Numbered from the stretch's first letter, positions 25,979 to 35,935 are shown. The stretch is 64,000 bases of DNA from Thiocapsa rosea (GCF_003634315.1 NZ_RBXL01000001.1:5808501-5872500); one strand, 5' to 3'. Notes: a model not told the origin generated them from the sequence alone. Made by a program: numbers and translations.

Positions 25979-27733
25979 CTACCCCACCAACCCCGCCGCG
26001 ATCTGCCGAATCCGCTCGACCATGGCGACCAGACCATTGCGGCGCGTCATGCTGAGGTGCTCGTCGAGACCGAGACGGCTGAAGAAGGCTTGCGCATCGA
26101 AGGCGAGGATGGCGTCGGCCGGTTGACCGGAGTAGAGCTGCTGCAGGAGGGCAATGAGGCCGCGGACGATGTTGGCGTCGCTGTCGGCGAGGAACTCGAC
26201 GACGTCGGGCGAGCCGGGACGCACGCGGGCCGAGAGGTGGACACGACTCTGGCAGCCGGGGACGAAGGTCTCCGGGGTCTTCAAGGCATCCGGCATGGGC
26301 GTCAGGCGCTCGCCGAGATCCATGATCTGTTGGTGGCGCATCGGCCAATCGGGTAGAAGCTCGAAGATCTCAGCGATCTCCTCCGCCGCCGACTCTGGCG
26401 ATTCGGCCGCGGCTGTCGGATAGAGGATCTCTTCAGCCGACCTGTCGTTCGACGACGTCCTGGCGGACGTCTCGCGAGCACCCGAGACGATCTCGGCGAG
26501 CGCATCGGCGAGCCGCTCGACCTCGGCTTCGGTGTTGTAGACACCGAAGGAGGCGCGCGCGGTCGAGGCGATGCCCAGCCGGTCCATCAGCGGCTGGCAG
26601 CAATGGTGGCCGGTGCGGATGCAGATGCCGCGCAGATCGAGCTGCATGCCGATATCCAGCGTGCCGATCGGCGGATCGACCATGACCCAGGAGACCACGG
26701 CGGCCTTGTGCGGTGCGGTGCCCTTGATCTCGAGACCGGGGATCGCCGAGAGCCGCTCGGTGGCCAGCCGCAGGAGACGCTGCTCGTGCGTGCCGATCCG
26801 CTCGAACCCGACACCTTCGATCCACTCGATGGCCGCAGCCAGACCGACCGCGCCCGCGATATGGGGCGTGCCGGCCTCGAATCGATTCGGAATCTGCGCG
26901 TAGGTCGTCTTCTCGAAGGTGACCTGCTCGATCATGTCGCCGCCGCCCTGGTAGGGCGGCATCGCCTCGAGCAGGCTGCGTTTCCCGTAGAGCACGCCCA
27001 TGCCGGTCGGGCCGTAGAGCTTGTGTCCGGAGAAGGCGTAGAAGTCGGCATCCAGCGCCTGAACATCGGTTGCACCGTGGGCGACCCACTGGGCGCCGTC
27101 GATCAGGGCCAGCGCCCCGGCGGCATGGGCCTCGTCGATGATCGTCTTGACCGGATTGACGGTGCCCAGCGCGTTGGAGACGTGGTTGACCGCGACCAGC
27201 CGGGTGCGCGAAGAGAGCAGGCGACGATAAGCATCCATGTCGAACTCGCCGGCATCGTCGATCGGGATGACCCGGATGCGCGCACCCGTGGCCTCGCAGA
27301 CCATCTGCCAGGGCACGATGTTGGAGTGATGCTCCAAGCGGGAGAGGATGATCTCGTCGCCGGGCTGCAGGTTGGCCTGACCCCAAGAGGCGGCGACCAG
27401 ATTGATGGACTCGGTCGTTCCGCGCGTAAAAATGCACTCGACCGGCTCGGCGGCGTGCAGGAAGTGCGCGACCATCTCGCGGGCGTAGTCGTGCATCCGG
27501 GTGGCGTTGCGCGAAAGCTGGTAGACGCCGCGATGGATGTTGGCATGGTATTGCTGGTGATAGTCGCTGACCGCCTGGATGACCTGAAGCGGCTGCTGCG
27601 TGCTCGCGGCATTGTCCAGGTAGGCCAACGGCTGGTCGTGCACGCGCGTGGCGAGGATCGGAAATTGCGCGCGCAGGGCCGCCAGATCCAGGGGCACGGA
27701 GGGTGCGGGGGACGGTGAAAGTCGCGGGGTCAT
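25979..27733 (-). CDS. SufS cysteine desulfurase fused to SufE
   Basis: Sulfur donor for Fe-S cluster assembly: SufS takes sulfur from cysteine and SufE accepts it. The 584-residue product has a SufS part (residues 1-412) with PLP lysine K238 (SGHKLYGP) and active-site Cys378 (RTGHHCCQP), a linker of about 35 residues, and a SufE part (about 448-584) with acceptor Cys494 (VPGCQSRVH). Both active cysteines are intact, so it could pass sulfur within one chain. No sufBCD is nearby in the window. Confidence 0.94.
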   Translation of the reverse strand: MTPRLSPSPAPSVPLDLAALRAQFPILATRVHDQPLAYLDNAASTQQPLQVIQAVSDYHQQYHANIHRGVYQLSRNATRMHDYAREMVAHFLHAAEPVECIFTRGTTESINLVAASWGQANLQPGDEIILSRLEHHSNIVPWQMVCEATGARIRVIPIDDAGEFDMDAYRRLLSSRTRLVAVNHVSNALGTVNPVKTIIDEAHAAGALALIDGAQWVAHGATDVQALDADFYAFSGHKLYGPTGMGVLYGKRSLLEAMPPYQGGGDMIEQVTFEKTTYAQIPNRFEAGTPHIAGAVGLAAAIEWIEGVGFERIGTHEQRLLRLATERLSAIPGLEIKGTAPHKAAVVSWVMVDPPIGTLDIGMQLDLRGICIRTGHHCCQPLMDRLGIASTARASFGVYNTEAEVERLADALAEIVSGARETSARTSSNDRSAEEILYPTAAAESPESAAEEIAEIFELLPDWPMRHQQIMDLGERLTPMPDALKTPETFVPGCQSRVHLSARVRPGSPDVVEFLADSDANIVRGLIALLQQLYSGQPADAILAFDAQAFFSRLGLDEHLSMTRRNGLVAMVERIRQIAAGLVG

Positions 27734-27739
27734 CTCGAT

Positions 27740-29209
27740 TCAGTGCACTCGGATGTGGCCATAAATGTCCAGGTACTGGCGCGCCGGTCGGCCCCATGAG
27801 CGGTCGACACGCATCCCGTTGATCTGGAGCTGGCGAAAATACTCGGGGTGGTTCCGCCACAGGTCGATCGCACGCTCCATGGCGGCGGCCAGGGCGGACT
27901 CGGTCAGGTCGTCGAAGAGATAGCCGTTGCGCTCCTCGAAGGGACGATCCGAGTAGTTGGCGTCGAAGACGGTATCGGCGAGCCCGCCGACACGCCGCGC
28001 GATCGGAACCACGCCGTATTTCATCGCGATCATCTGGGTCAACCCGCAGGGCTCGTAGATGCTCGGGATGAGGATCATGTCCGCGCCTGCATAGATGAGA
28101 TGGGACAACTCCTCGTCATACGCAAGGACCAGACGGCAATCCGCATGCCCTTCGGTGTCCTCCTGGAGACGCCGGAACTGCTCGGCGACCACCGGATCGA
28201 GTGCAGCCCCGAGGAGCGCGAGCTGACAGTCGAGCGCGCACGCGTGCGCGATGCCGAACCGCAGGAGATGCACGCCTTTCTGATAATCGAGCCGGCTCAC
28301 GACGGCCACGATGGGCTTATCGTCTTGGACGAGACCCAGATAGGCGCGCAAGGCCCGGCGATTGGTCTCCTTGCCGTCGAGCCGGTCGGCATCGAAGGGC
28401 TCGGGGATGTGCCGATCGGTCGCGGGGTTCCAGAACGCATCGTCGATGCCGTTCAGCACACCGCCGAACTTGCCGTCGTGGGTCTGCAGAACGCCCTGCA
28501 GCCCCATCCCCTGCTCGGTGTTCTGGATCTCCCAGGCGTAGCGCGGCGAGACGGTGTTGACGAAGTTGGAGAAGACGATCCCGCCCTTCATGAGGTTCAC
28601 CGCACGCGGATTGGCGGGATCCTGGAGACGATCGGGCGTCATGAGACGTGCCGGATCCAGGCCGACCTGCCGCAGGATGGCTTCGCCGACCACACCCTGA
28701 TAGCCGAGGTTATGCAGGCTGTAGCAGACGCGGACGTCCGTCAGTCCGAGCCGCTGGTACATCTCGAACAAGAGAACGGGCACCAGCGCGGTCTGCCAAT
28801 CGTGGCAATGGATGACGTCCGGGCGCCTGCCCGAGATCAGCATGAACTCCAGCACGGCCCGACAGAAGAAGGCGAAGCGATCCGCATCGTCCGCCTCGCC
28901 GTAGATGCGCCCGCGCCGGAAGAACCGATGAGGCGAGTCGGGCTCGATGAAGAAGCAGGTGATCCCGTCGACTTCGCCCGAGTCCACCCGACACTCGATC
29001 CACTGATCGAAATAGGGGACGCGCAGCTCCCGGAAAACCTCGCGGCGTCCGTCGATCCGATCGTGGCGCAGCGAATCGTACCCCGGCAAAAAGACCTCGA
29101 CCTCTTGGCCGAGCGCCAGAAGCTCGCGCGAGAGACCGTGCACGACATCCCCGAGCCCACCTGCCTTCGCGATCGGCGCACACTCGGCGCTGACCATGGC
29201 GATATACAT
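27740..29209 (-). CDS. glgA: Glycogen synthase
   Basis: Transfers glucose from ADP-glucose to growing glycogen. The 489-residue product starts MYIAMVSAECAPIAKAGGLG, with the KAGGLGDV nucleotide-sugar motif, and has the C-terminal IPSIYEPCGLTQMIAMKYG retaining-GT5 motif. ATG 29209 chosen, because the open frame upstream has no similarity. It lies six bases upstream of sufS-sufE on the same strand, and downstream of gltX. Confidence 0.95.
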   Translation of the reverse strand: MYIAMVSAECAPIAKAGGLGDVVHGLSRELLALGQEVEVFLPGYDSLRHDRIDGRREVFRELRVPYFDQWIECRVDSGEVDGITCFFIEPDSPHRFFRRGRIYGEADDADRFAFFCRAVLEFMLISGRRPDVIHCHDWQTALVPVLLFEMYQRLGLTDVRVCYSLHNLGYQGVVGEAILRQVGLDPARLMTPDRLQDPANPRAVNLMKGGIVFSNFVNTVSPRYAWEIQNTEQGMGLQGVLQTHDGKFGGVLNGIDDAFWNPATDRHIPEPFDADRLDGKETNRRALRAYLGLVQDDKPIVAVVSRLDYQKGVHLLRFGIAHACALDCQLALLGAALDPVVAEQFRRLQEDTEGHADCRLVLAYDEELSHLIYAGADMILIPSIYEPCGLTQMIAMKYGVVPIARRVGGLADTVFDANYSDRPFEERNGYLFDDLTESALAAAMERAIDLWRNHPEYFRQLQINGMRVDRSWGRPARQYLDIYGHIRVH

Positions 29210-29320
29210 ACCCGAATTCCCGATTGGCTTTTTGTTGGCGGGCACGCCGAAACCCTCGACCTGCCCACGCGCGGCGTCGCCCCGCATGCGGAGCGATCAG
29301 GATGACTCCCGGCGCCGGAT

Positions 29321-30742
29321 TTACGCCGCCTCGTTCCCGCCGCGCGCCGCGATGTAGGCCAGCGCCTTGTCGATGCGACGCAGCGTCGCATCCTTTCCGA
29401 CCAGGCGCAGGGTCTCGTCGATACCCGGCGAGGCGGCGCGACCGACGATGGCGACGCGCAAGGGCTGGGCGACCTTGCCCATGTTGGTCCCGAGCTCCTC
29501 GGCGACGCCTTCGACGACGTGCTTGAGCCCCTCGAGCGTCCAGTCCTCGTAGGCCATCAGCTCGAAGGCCGCACGCAGACGCTCCAACCCTTCGCGCGCC
29601 ACCAGACGCAGATGCTTCTTGGCGGACGCCTCGTCGAAGGTCTCGAAGTCGCGATAGAAGAAGGCGCTGATCTCGGCGAGCTCGGTCAAGGTCTTCGCGC
29701 GCGCGGCCTGGACCGCGACCACCTCGACCAGATCCGGGCCGGTCGCTGGATCGATGTCGAGCGTGCCCATGTGCGGGCTGAGCAGGCGGGCGATCCGCCC
29801 CGGCTCGGCGTGATGCAGATACTGCTGGTTGAGCCAATCGAGCTTGTCGGTGTTGAAGGAGGAGGCCGCCTTGTTGACGTCTCCGATCTCGAAGAGGTGG
29901 ATCATCTCCTCGACGGAGAAAAGCTCCTGATCGCCGTGCGACCACCCCAGGCGCACCAAATAATTGAGCAGTGCCTCGGGCAGATAACCCTGATCGCGGT
30001 AGGCGATGACGCTCACCGCACCGTGGCGCTTGGACAGACGTGCCCCGTCGTCGCCGAGGATCATGGGCACATGGGCGTAGCGCGGCGGCTCGTGGCCGAG
30101 CGCTCGCAGGATATTGATCTGGCGCGGCGTGTTGTTCAGATGATCGTCGCCGCGGATGACATGGGTAATGCCCATATCCGCGTCGTCCACCACCACGCTC
30201 AGGTTGTAGGTCGGCGCGCCGTCGCTGCGCCGAATGATCAGGTCGTCGAGCTCGGCATTGGCGAAGACCACCCGCCCGCGAATCATGTCGTCGACGACCA
30301 CGACGCCGTCGGCGGGATTCTTGAAGCGGATGACGTGCGGCTCGTTCGGGTCGACCTCGTGGCCGCGACAATGGCCGTCGTAGCGCGGTTTGAGCCGCTG
30401 CGCCATCTGGTCCTCGCGCAGTGTCTCCAAGCGCTCCTTCGAGCAGACGCAGCGATAGGCCAACCCCTTGGCCAGCAGCTCGTCGATCACGGCGTTATAA
30501 CGCTCGAAGCGCTGGGTCTGGTAGAAGGGCCCCTCGTCGTAGTCCAAGCCGAGCCAGGTCATACCCTCGAGGATGGCGTTCACGGACTCGGCCGTGGAGC
30601 GCTCAAGGTCCGTATCCTCGATCCGCAGCACGAATTGCCCGCCGTGCTTGCGCGCAAAGAGATAGCTGAAGAGCGCCGTGCGGGCGCCGCCGACGTGCAG
30701 ATAACCGGTGGGGGACGGGGCGAATCGGGTACGGACGGTCAT
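29321..30742 (-). CDS. gltX: Glutamyl-tRNA synthetase
   Basis: Charges tRNA-Glu; in this kind of phototroph its product also feeds tetrapyrrole synthesis. The 473-residue product has the HIGH-like motif [20 protein letters not shown] and the KMSKS-like [12 protein letters not shown] around residue 238. Length is normal. The gene is divergent from the DUF498 gene. Confidence 0.96.
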   Translation of the reverse strand: MTVRTRFAPSPTGYLHVGGARTALFSYLFARKHGGQFVLRIEDTDLERSTAESVNAILEGMTWLGLDYDEGPFYQTQRFERYNAVIDELLAKGLAYRCVCSKERLETLREDQMAQRLKPRYDGHCRGHEVDPNEPHVIRFKNPADGVVVVDDMIRGRVVFANAELDDLIIRRSDGAPTYNLSVVVDDADMGITHVIRGDDHLNNTPRQINILRALGHEPPRYAHVPMILGDDGARLSKRHGAVSVIAYRDQGYLPEALLNYLVRLGWSHGDQELFSVEEMIHLFEIGDVNKAASSFNTDKLDWLNQQYLHHAEPGRIARLLSPHMGTLDIDPATGPDLVEVVAVQAARAKTLTELAEISAFFYRDFETFDEASAKKHLRLVAREGLERLRAAFELMAYEDWTLEGLKHVVEGVAEELGTNMGKVAQPLRVAIVGRAASPGIDETLRLVGKDATLRRIDKALAYIAARGGNEAA

Positions 30743-30870
30743 GGGCTTCCGGATCGGTTGTTTGGGACGCGTGGCGCGATTCTAACAGAGCCCCTTCGAC
30801 CTGCCCGCTTGTTCGATCGGCTTCTTCCCGCACCTTGTTCAATCAAACGACCTTCGGTTATGTTCGCGCC

Positions 30871-31251
30871 ATGAGATTCTCCGAAGCAGACGGCAGCAAC
30901 GGTCAACTGATCGACGCCTACGGGAGCGACGGCATCCTGATCGGGGGGCGACGCTTTCCCCGCGGGCTGATCGTGACACCCAACCAGGTGCAAGAGGGCT
31001 GGGGTCCGGCGCACCCGGCCGATTTGACGGTCGAGCACCTGGATGCACTGATCGCGATCGAACCCGACACCCAGGTCATCGTGCTGGGGACCGGGGAGAC
31101 ACAGGTCTTTCCCGATCCGGCGCTTTACTTTGCAGTGATCGGGCGTGGTGTCGGCTTCGAGGTCATGGATACGGGTGCGGCATGCCGGACCTACAACATT
31201 CTAATGTCGGAAGGGCGGCGCGTTGTTGCCGGCCTGTTGCCTTGGCGCTGA
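30871..31251 (+). CDS. Mth938-like (DUF498/DUF598) domain protein
   Basis: 126-residue small globular protein of the Mth938 fold: GILIGGRRFPRGLIVTP, PDTQVIVLGTGE and the late FEVMDTGAACRTYNILMSEGR are the family signature. Function is not established. ATG 30871 chosen over an in-frame start 36 bp upstream. The TGA stop (31249-31251) is the first three bases of an inverted-repeat element end (TGAACCGCGTCC). Confidence 0.85.
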   Translation: MRFSEADGSNGQLIDAYGSDGILIGGRRFPRGLIVTPNQVQEGWGPAHPADLTVEHLDALIAIEPDTQVIVLGTGETQVFPDPALYFAVIGRGVGFEVMDTGAACRTYNILMSEGRRVVAGLLPWR

Positions 31252-31309
31252 ACCGCGTCCGGCGTGATCAATGCTGCTTCAGTGATACTTCGCGTTCGGC
31301 TTGGCCCGC

Positions 31310-31394
31310 TAAACCGCGCCCAGTGCGGTATGCGATGTTTTTGGATGGGATCGGCCCCGACAGACTTGACGGCCGATGGAGCCGACGCGGTTTA
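31310..31394. repeat. Inverted-repeat element, type B
   Basis: Ends TAAACCGCG and CGCGGTTTA; the interior (GTGCGGTATGCGATGTTTTT, then GGATGGGATCG) is shared with the copy at 35828-35911. It is followed by the AT-rich linker 31395-31417 and a type A copy. Confidence 0.85.
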
Positions 31395-31417
31395 AGATAT
31401 TAAAAAATATATCATTC

Positions 31418-31502
31418 TAAACCGCGTCCCCGCTAAGGTCCGTGGATACACCAAACGCCGAGTTCACTCGAAAATTCAGCATCTCGCTCTGGACGCGGTT
31501 TA
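31418..31502. repeat. Inverted-repeat element, type A
   Basis: TAAACCGCGTCC...GGACGCGGTTTA with the type A interior (CGCTAAGG.CCGTGGAT.CAC, later GCATCTCGCTCT). Close copies are at 37188-37271 and 59213-59296. Confidence 0.9.
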
Positions 31503-31621
31503 GACTTGGAGTCGACGCGGTTCAGGTTTTTTATTCAGTTTTTCGGATCCCAATCTGACCGGCCACAGGTTGGCTCGCCGCTCGCTCGATCGTCATCGCA
31601 TCATCCGGAGTGCTCTATTCC

Positions 31622-32326
31622 ATGGATCGACAGATCATTCTTTCCGTCCTCGTCGTCGCCGTCTTAGGCTTCCTAGGCGTTCTCTTCTTGATGCCTGCCT
31701 CCATCGAGGACGGCCCGGATCGCTTGCCTTGGCGCGTCTCGCAGGACGTCGCCGGGCGCACGCAGGTCTTCGGCTTCACGATCGGGGAGACCACGCTGAC
31801 GGAGGTGCGCGCGTTGTTCGGCGAGGACGGCAAGGTCAACCTCTTCCAAGACCCGACGCAGGCGGAGCCCTTCGGCGTGGAAGCCTTTTTCGACCAAATC
31901 CATCTGCAGCGCCTGCGTGCGGACTTCGTGATCACGCTCGATGTCGACCAGGCCACCCTCGCGGCCATGTACGAGCGCGGCCTGCGGATCAGCCAGGTCG
32001 GCAGCGGCAGCCGCAAGATCAAGCTCGACCCGGCCGATGTGGAGATCCTGTCCTCCCGCCCGATCCGATCCATTAGCTATCTTCCGAAGGCCAGGCTGGA
32101 CAACGACCTGATCGAGCAGCGCTTCGGCACACCGGAGCTGCGCCTGACCGAGCCCGAGACCGACATCGTCCATTGGCTCTACCCTGAACGCGGGATGGGT
32201 ATCGGTCGCAGCCCCAACGGTACGGTGGTCATTCAGTACGTCGACCCGGACGACTTCGACCGACTCCTGAAACCCTTGCAGGGTGCCGTCCCAAGCGAGG
32301 AGACGCCGACGCCGCCGGAGACCTGA
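31622..32326 (+). CDS. Hypothetical protein with an N-terminal membrane anchor
   Basis: 234 residues: one N-terminal hydrophobic helix (ILSVLVVAVLGFLGVLFLM) and a soluble, probably periplasmic remainder with two similar halves (GFTIGETTLTEVRALFGEDG and the later LIEQRFGTPELR). I do not recognise the family. ATG 31622 is used, with a possible upstream in-frame start at 31610. It ends two bases before the ABC substrate-binding gene, so it is probably cotranscribed with the transporter. Confidence 0.7.
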   Translation: MDRQIILSVLVVAVLGFLGVLFLMPASIEDGPDRLPWRVSQDVAGRTQVFGFTIGETTLTEVRALFGEDGKVNLFQDPTQAEPFGVEAFFDQIHLQRLRADFVITLDVDQATLAAMYERGLRISQVGSGSRKIKLDPADVEILSSRPIRSISYLPKARLDNDLIEQRFGTPELRLTEPETDIVHWLYPERGMGIGRSPNGTVVIQYVDPDDFDRLLKPLQGAVPSEETPTPPET

Positions 32327-32328
32327 GC

Positions 32329-33327
32329 ATGTCGAAGCACCCTCTTCTCGTCGCACTGGCCTTGGTCGGCTTCGCCGTCGCCGCATCGACGACGGCTGCC
32401 GAACTGACCAAGGTCCGTTTCGTCACCGACTGGAAGGCGCAGGCCCCGCAGGGCGGTTTCTATCAGGCCAAGGCACTCGGGCTTTATGCCAAGCAAGGGC
32501 TCGATGTCGAGATCATTCAGGGCGGCCCATCGGTGAATGTCCCGCTCTTGCTGGGCTCCAACCAGGCCGATTTCGGGATCGGCTCCAACAGCTTCATCCC
32601 GCTCAACATCGTCGCGGCCGGGATCCCGGCGACCGCCGTCGCGGCCGTCTTCCAGAAAGACCCGCAGGTCCTGATCACCCACCCGCGCGAGGACATCCGA
32701 TCCATCGCCGACATGAAGGGCAAGCCCATCATGATCTCGGACGCCGGCGTCGGCAGCCATTGGATCTGGCTGAAGGCCAGGTTCGGGTTCACGGATCGGC
32801 AGATCCGCAAGTACACCTACAACCTCGCCCCCTTTCTCAACGATCCCGGTGCGATCCAACAGGGCTATGTCACAAGCGAGCCCTACGAGATCGCGAAGGC
32901 AAGCGGCATCGCGCCGCAGGTCTTTCTGCTCGCCGACGAGGATTACCCCTCTTACGGGACCCTGATCCTGGCCTCGGACAGCCGCATCCGAAGCGACCCG
33001 GACCAGGTCCGAGCCTTCGTCGCGGCCTCCATCGCCGGCTGGAAGGACTATTTGACAGGCGACCCCACGCCCGGCAACAGGCTGATCAAGGCCGACAACC
33101 CGGAGATGACGGACGATGTGCTGCTGCACGCCATCGCCGAGATGAACCGCTATCGGCTCGCCACTGCAGGCGATGCCGAGACCGCCGGGATCGGCGTCAT
33201 GACAGAGGCGCGCTGGGAGGCCTTCTTCGAGACCATGTCCGCCGACGGGGTGTATCCGGCGAACCTGGATTGGCGGCGCGCCTACGCGCTCGAATTCCTC
33301 CCGCCTGCGCTCGCGCCGACACCGTGA
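32329..33327 (+). CDS. ABC transporter substrate-binding protein (NMT1/THI5-like, NitT/TauT type)
   Basis: Periplasmic solute-binding protein, 332 residues, with a signal peptide (MSKHPLLVALALVGFAVAAS...) and NMT1/THI5-like features: VRFVTDWKAQAPQGGFYQAKALGLYAKQGLDVEI and KGKPIMISDAGVGSH. Such proteins bind nitrate, sulfonates, or thiamine-pyrimidine precursors; the WK.QA..GGF..A...G pattern is nearest the pyrimidine-precursor group, but the substrate is not certain. Its stop overlaps the ATPase gene start (GTGA). Confidence 0.87.
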   Translation: MSKHPLLVALALVGFAVAASTTAAELTKVRFVTDWKAQAPQGGFYQAKALGLYAKQGLDVEIIQGGPSVNVPLLLGSNQADFGIGSNSFIPLNIVAAGIPATAVAAVFQKDPQVLITHPREDIRSIADMKGKPIMISDAGVGSHWIWLKARFGFTDRQIRKYTYNLAPFLNDPGAIQQGYVTSEPYEIAKASGIAPQVFLLADEDYPSYGTLILASDSRIRSDPDQVRAFVAASIAGWKDYLTGDPTPGNRLIKADNPEMTDDVLLHAIAEMNRYRLATAGDAETAGIGVMTEARWEAFFETMSADGVYPANLDWRRAYALEFLPPALAPTP

Positions 33328-34067
33328 GCTGTGCCCTCCACCTGGATCGGCTGGCGAAGACCTTCCCCAACGGCACCGCCGCACTGGGGGAGCTGAGCGC
33401 CGAGATCGAAGCCGGCGCCTTCGTCTCCCTGCTCGGCCCCTCCGGATGCGGCAAGAGCACGGTGCTGCGGCTCATCGCCGGCCTGGAGGAGCCCACACGG
33501 GGCCGTGTCGACTGGCCGCAGGCACGCGGCTCGCTCGGCTTCATCTTCCAAGAACCGACCCTCATGGCCTGGGCGAGTGCGGCCAAGAACGTCGCCTTAC
33601 CGCTCGAGCTCGCCGGCATGGCCAAGAGCGAAGCGCACGAGCGGGCCTGTGCCGCACTCGACAAGGTGGGTCTCGCGGGCTTTCCCGATGCCCTGCCCCG
33701 CGAGCTCTCGGGCGGCATGCGCATGCGTGTCTCCATCGCACGCGCGCTGGTTGCCGACCCCGATGTCCTCTTGATGGACGAGCCCTTCGCGGCGCTCGAC
33801 GAATTCACCCGCGGCAAGCTCAACGACGACCTGCTGCGCCTCTGGGGCGAGCGCGGATTCACCGGGATCTTCGTCACGCACTCGGTCTTCGAGGCCGTGT
33901 ATCTGTCGCGACGCATCCTGATCCTCAGCGGGCGTCCGGGTCGTCTGGTCGCCGACATCGAAAACCCCGCGCCCTACCCGCGCGAGCCCGGCTACCGGAC
34001 CTCCTCCGAGTTCAGTGCCACCGCGCGCGAGATCCTGGGTGCGCTGGAGGATGTCTCGACATGCTGA
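33324..34067 (+). CDS. ABC transporter ATP-binding protein (NitT/TauT type)
   Basis: 247-residue ATPase with Walker A GPSGCGKST, Q-loop (FQEPTL), signature LSGGM and Walker B VLLMDEPFAALD. The start is a GTG overlapping the stop of the binding-protein gene; the much longer open frame upstream is a shadow. It overlaps the permease gene by 7 bp. Confidence 0.93.
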   Translation: MSCALHLDRLAKTFPNGTAALGELSAEIEAGAFVSLLGPSGCGKSTVLRLIAGLEEPTRGRVDWPQARGSLGFIFQEPTLMAWASAAKNVALPLELAGMAKSEAHERACAALDKVGLAGFPDALPRELSGGMRMRVSIARALVADPDVLLMDEPFAALDEFTRGKLNDDLLRLWGERGFTGIFVTHSVFEAVYLSRRILILSGRPGRLVADIENPAPYPREPGYRTSSEFSATAREILGALEDVSTC

Positions 34068-34843
34068 TGCGAGGCCTGCGGATCGTCCTGCCGATCGCAC
34101 TCTTCCTGGGTTTGATCCGGTTTTGGGAATGGTCTGTCCTCTATTGGGACATCAAGCCCTTTATCCTGCCGCCGCCGAGCGCCATCCTGGCGGTCTTCGA
34201 GACGGACGGGGCCTCTCTGCTCGGCTCGGCCTGGACCACCTTGGGCACGACCTTGGCGGCCTTCACTCTGGCAGTCGTCTCGGGCACGGCGCTCGCGGCG
34301 CTCTTCGCCTCCAGCCGGATCGCGGAGGCCGCACTCTCGCCCTATGCCGTGATCCTGCAGGTCACGCCGATCATCGCCATCGCCCCCTTGATCATCGTCT
34401 GGGTCGGACTCGACAACGCCTGGCTGGCCGTGCTGATCCTCGCCTGGATCGCCGCATTCTTTCCGGTCCTGGCGAGTGCAACCGCCGGACTCAAGGCGGT
34501 CGACCCCAATCTACGCGACCTCTTCAGGCTGTATCGCGCGGACTTCCGCCAGACCTTTATCCGGCTCATGGTCCCCTCCTCCCTGCCCTACCTTCTCGCC
34601 GGCATCAAGACCGCGGGCGGACTCGCACTGGTCGGTGCCGTGGTCGCCGAGTTCGCCGCTGCATCCGGCAACACCAACGGGCTCGCTTGGCGGATCCTCG
34701 AGGCCGGCAACCGGCTGCAGATCGCCAAGATGTTCGCCGCGTTGCTGCTACTCGCGGTTATGGGCGTCGCCCTTTACGCGATCCTGAGCTTCGTGGAGTG
34801 GCTGCTGCTGCATCGCTGGCACGGGGATCGGCGGCGGGGCTAA
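34061..34843 (+). CDS. ABC transporter permease (NitT/TauT type)
   Basis: 260-residue inner-membrane protein with about six helices and the EAA-like segment (AASGNTNGLAWRILEAGNRL) of SsuC/TauC-type permeases. The start MLMRGLRIV overlaps the ATPase gene. It completes a binding protein-ATPase-permease import operon. Confidence 0.92.
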   Translation: MLMRGLRIVLPIALFLGLIRFWEWSVLYWDIKPFILPPPSAILAVFETDGASLLGSAWTTLGTTLAAFTLAVVSGTALAALFASSRIAEAALSPYAVILQVTPIIAIAPLIIVWVGLDNAWLAVLILAWIAAFFPVLASATAGLKAVDPNLRDLFRLYRADFRQTFIRLMVPSSLPYLLAGIKTAGGLALVGAVVAEFAAASGNTNGLAWRILEAGNRLQIAKMFAALLLLAVMGVALYAILSFVEWLLLHRWHGDRRRG

Positions 34844-34914
34844 GGCGATTTCCGCGTCGCGACGCCCGTCGGCGTTACTGCCGGCCGATCCTCTGCGCAG
34901 TTGGGGGATTGCGC

Positions 34915-35796
34915 TCAGCCCAGCTCGAAGGTCGTCACGCCGTAGATCCGATCGATCGGGAGCGAGGGCGCAGTGCCTCGATACATTCGGGCGGTCTCGA
35001 ACACGGGGGTTAGGCCATAGGCCTTCGCCAGGTCCAGCGCGGCCGGATTGGGCTCGGGCAGATCCAGGATGACCGGATCAGCGCCGGCGTAGCTGGCCAA
35101 GCGTCGGAACAGGACATCGGCGCCGGCAGGATCGTCCGCGAAGAGCGGCCCGATCTTCCATCCGGCGCGGCATTGCCTGACCGTCCCGTAACCCGTCACG
35201 CGTCCGGGGCTACCACTCGCAGCGACCGCCGGATCGACGAGGACCCAGCTTCGGCGCGTCTCATTCCGGGTCAGCCAAGGCTCCAGGAACCGAGCACGCG
35301 GGGCGGGAAAGAAAGGTCGATCATAGTCGAGCAGAACGGGGAGCATGTCCGGCTCGAACGGAACCAGGCGCGGGTCATCCGGGGCCGTCAACGCGAGCGA
35401 GCCCGAATAGCGGACGTTGCGCCACGCCAGCTCGAACCCGGAGCGGCGATAGTCGTGCTGACGTTCCGGCACCCCGTCGAGGCCGATCACCCGATCGCCG
35501 AGAAACGCCATCCCGGCCTGCCACAGCCGCAGCGCGATGCCGCGCCCGCGAAACGGCGGCGCGGCGATGTAGAGACCGATGAACCCGAAGGTCTCGCCGT
35601 AGCGCACGACCGAAAGGCTTGCGGCAGGCTCGCCGTCGGCGAACGCCATCAGAAAACCCTCCGAGTCGGTTGCTCGGAAACAGGCGGCATCCTCGAGACC
35701 CGGATTCCAACCCTCGCGTGCAGCCCATTCGATGGCGAGATCGACCTCGGCCGGCGACATGGTACGAATGCTGATCTCAGGGTCGGTCATCGCCAT
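34915..35796 (-). CDS. GNAT family N-acetyltransferase
   Basis: 293 residues with an N-terminal GNAT domain (about 1-130; acetyl-CoA loop around AAPPFRGRGIALRLW, the R/Q-x-x-G-x-G/A equivalent) and a second domain (about 155-293) of the acetyltransferase-18 kind seen in two-domain GNATs. The substrate is unknown. It is convergent with the permease gene. Confidence 0.83.
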   Translation of the reverse strand: MAMTDPEISIRTMSPAEVDLAIEWAAREGWNPGLEDAACFRATDSEGFLMAFADGEPAASLSVVRYGETFGFIGLYIAAPPFRGRGIALRLWQAGMAFLGDRVIGLDGVPERQHDYRRSGFELAWRNVRYSGSLALTAPDDPRLVPFEPDMLPVLLDYDRPFFPAPRARFLEPWLTRNETRRSWVLVDPAVAASGSPGRVTGYGTVRQCRAGWKIGPLFADDPAGADVLFRRLASYAGADPVILDLPEPNPAALDLAKAYGLTPVFETARMYRGTAPSLPIDRIYGVTTFELG

Positions 35797-35827
35797 CCCA
35801 CACGGGTTGCCAGGGTGCCGGGGCAGC

Positions 35828-35911
35828 GAAACCGCACCCAGCGCGGTGTGCGATGTTTTTGGATGGGATCGACCCCGACCGGATTGATGACCGCTGGAGC
35901 AAGCGCGGTTT
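35828..35911. repeat. Inverted-repeat element, type B (second composite pair)
   Basis: AAACCGC...GCGGTTT ends and the same interior as 31310-31394 (GTGCGATGTTTTTGGATGGG). It is followed by the linker 35912-35935 (CACTAAAAAATATTTCAATC) and a type A copy. Confidence 0.85.
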
Positions 35912-35935
35912 GAGCCACTAAAAAATATTTCAATC

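Larger units (their letters stand above)
31249..31524. repeat. Outer inverted-repeat element, interrupted by a composite pair
   Basis: Outer ends TGAACCGCGTC (31249-31259) and GACGCGGTTCA (31514-31524) pair with each other. The left 61 bp (31249-31309) and right 22 bp (31503-31524) together make 83 bp, the size of one element. Between them lies the composite pair 31310-31502. The stretch 31252-31621 has no gene. Confidence 0.7.
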
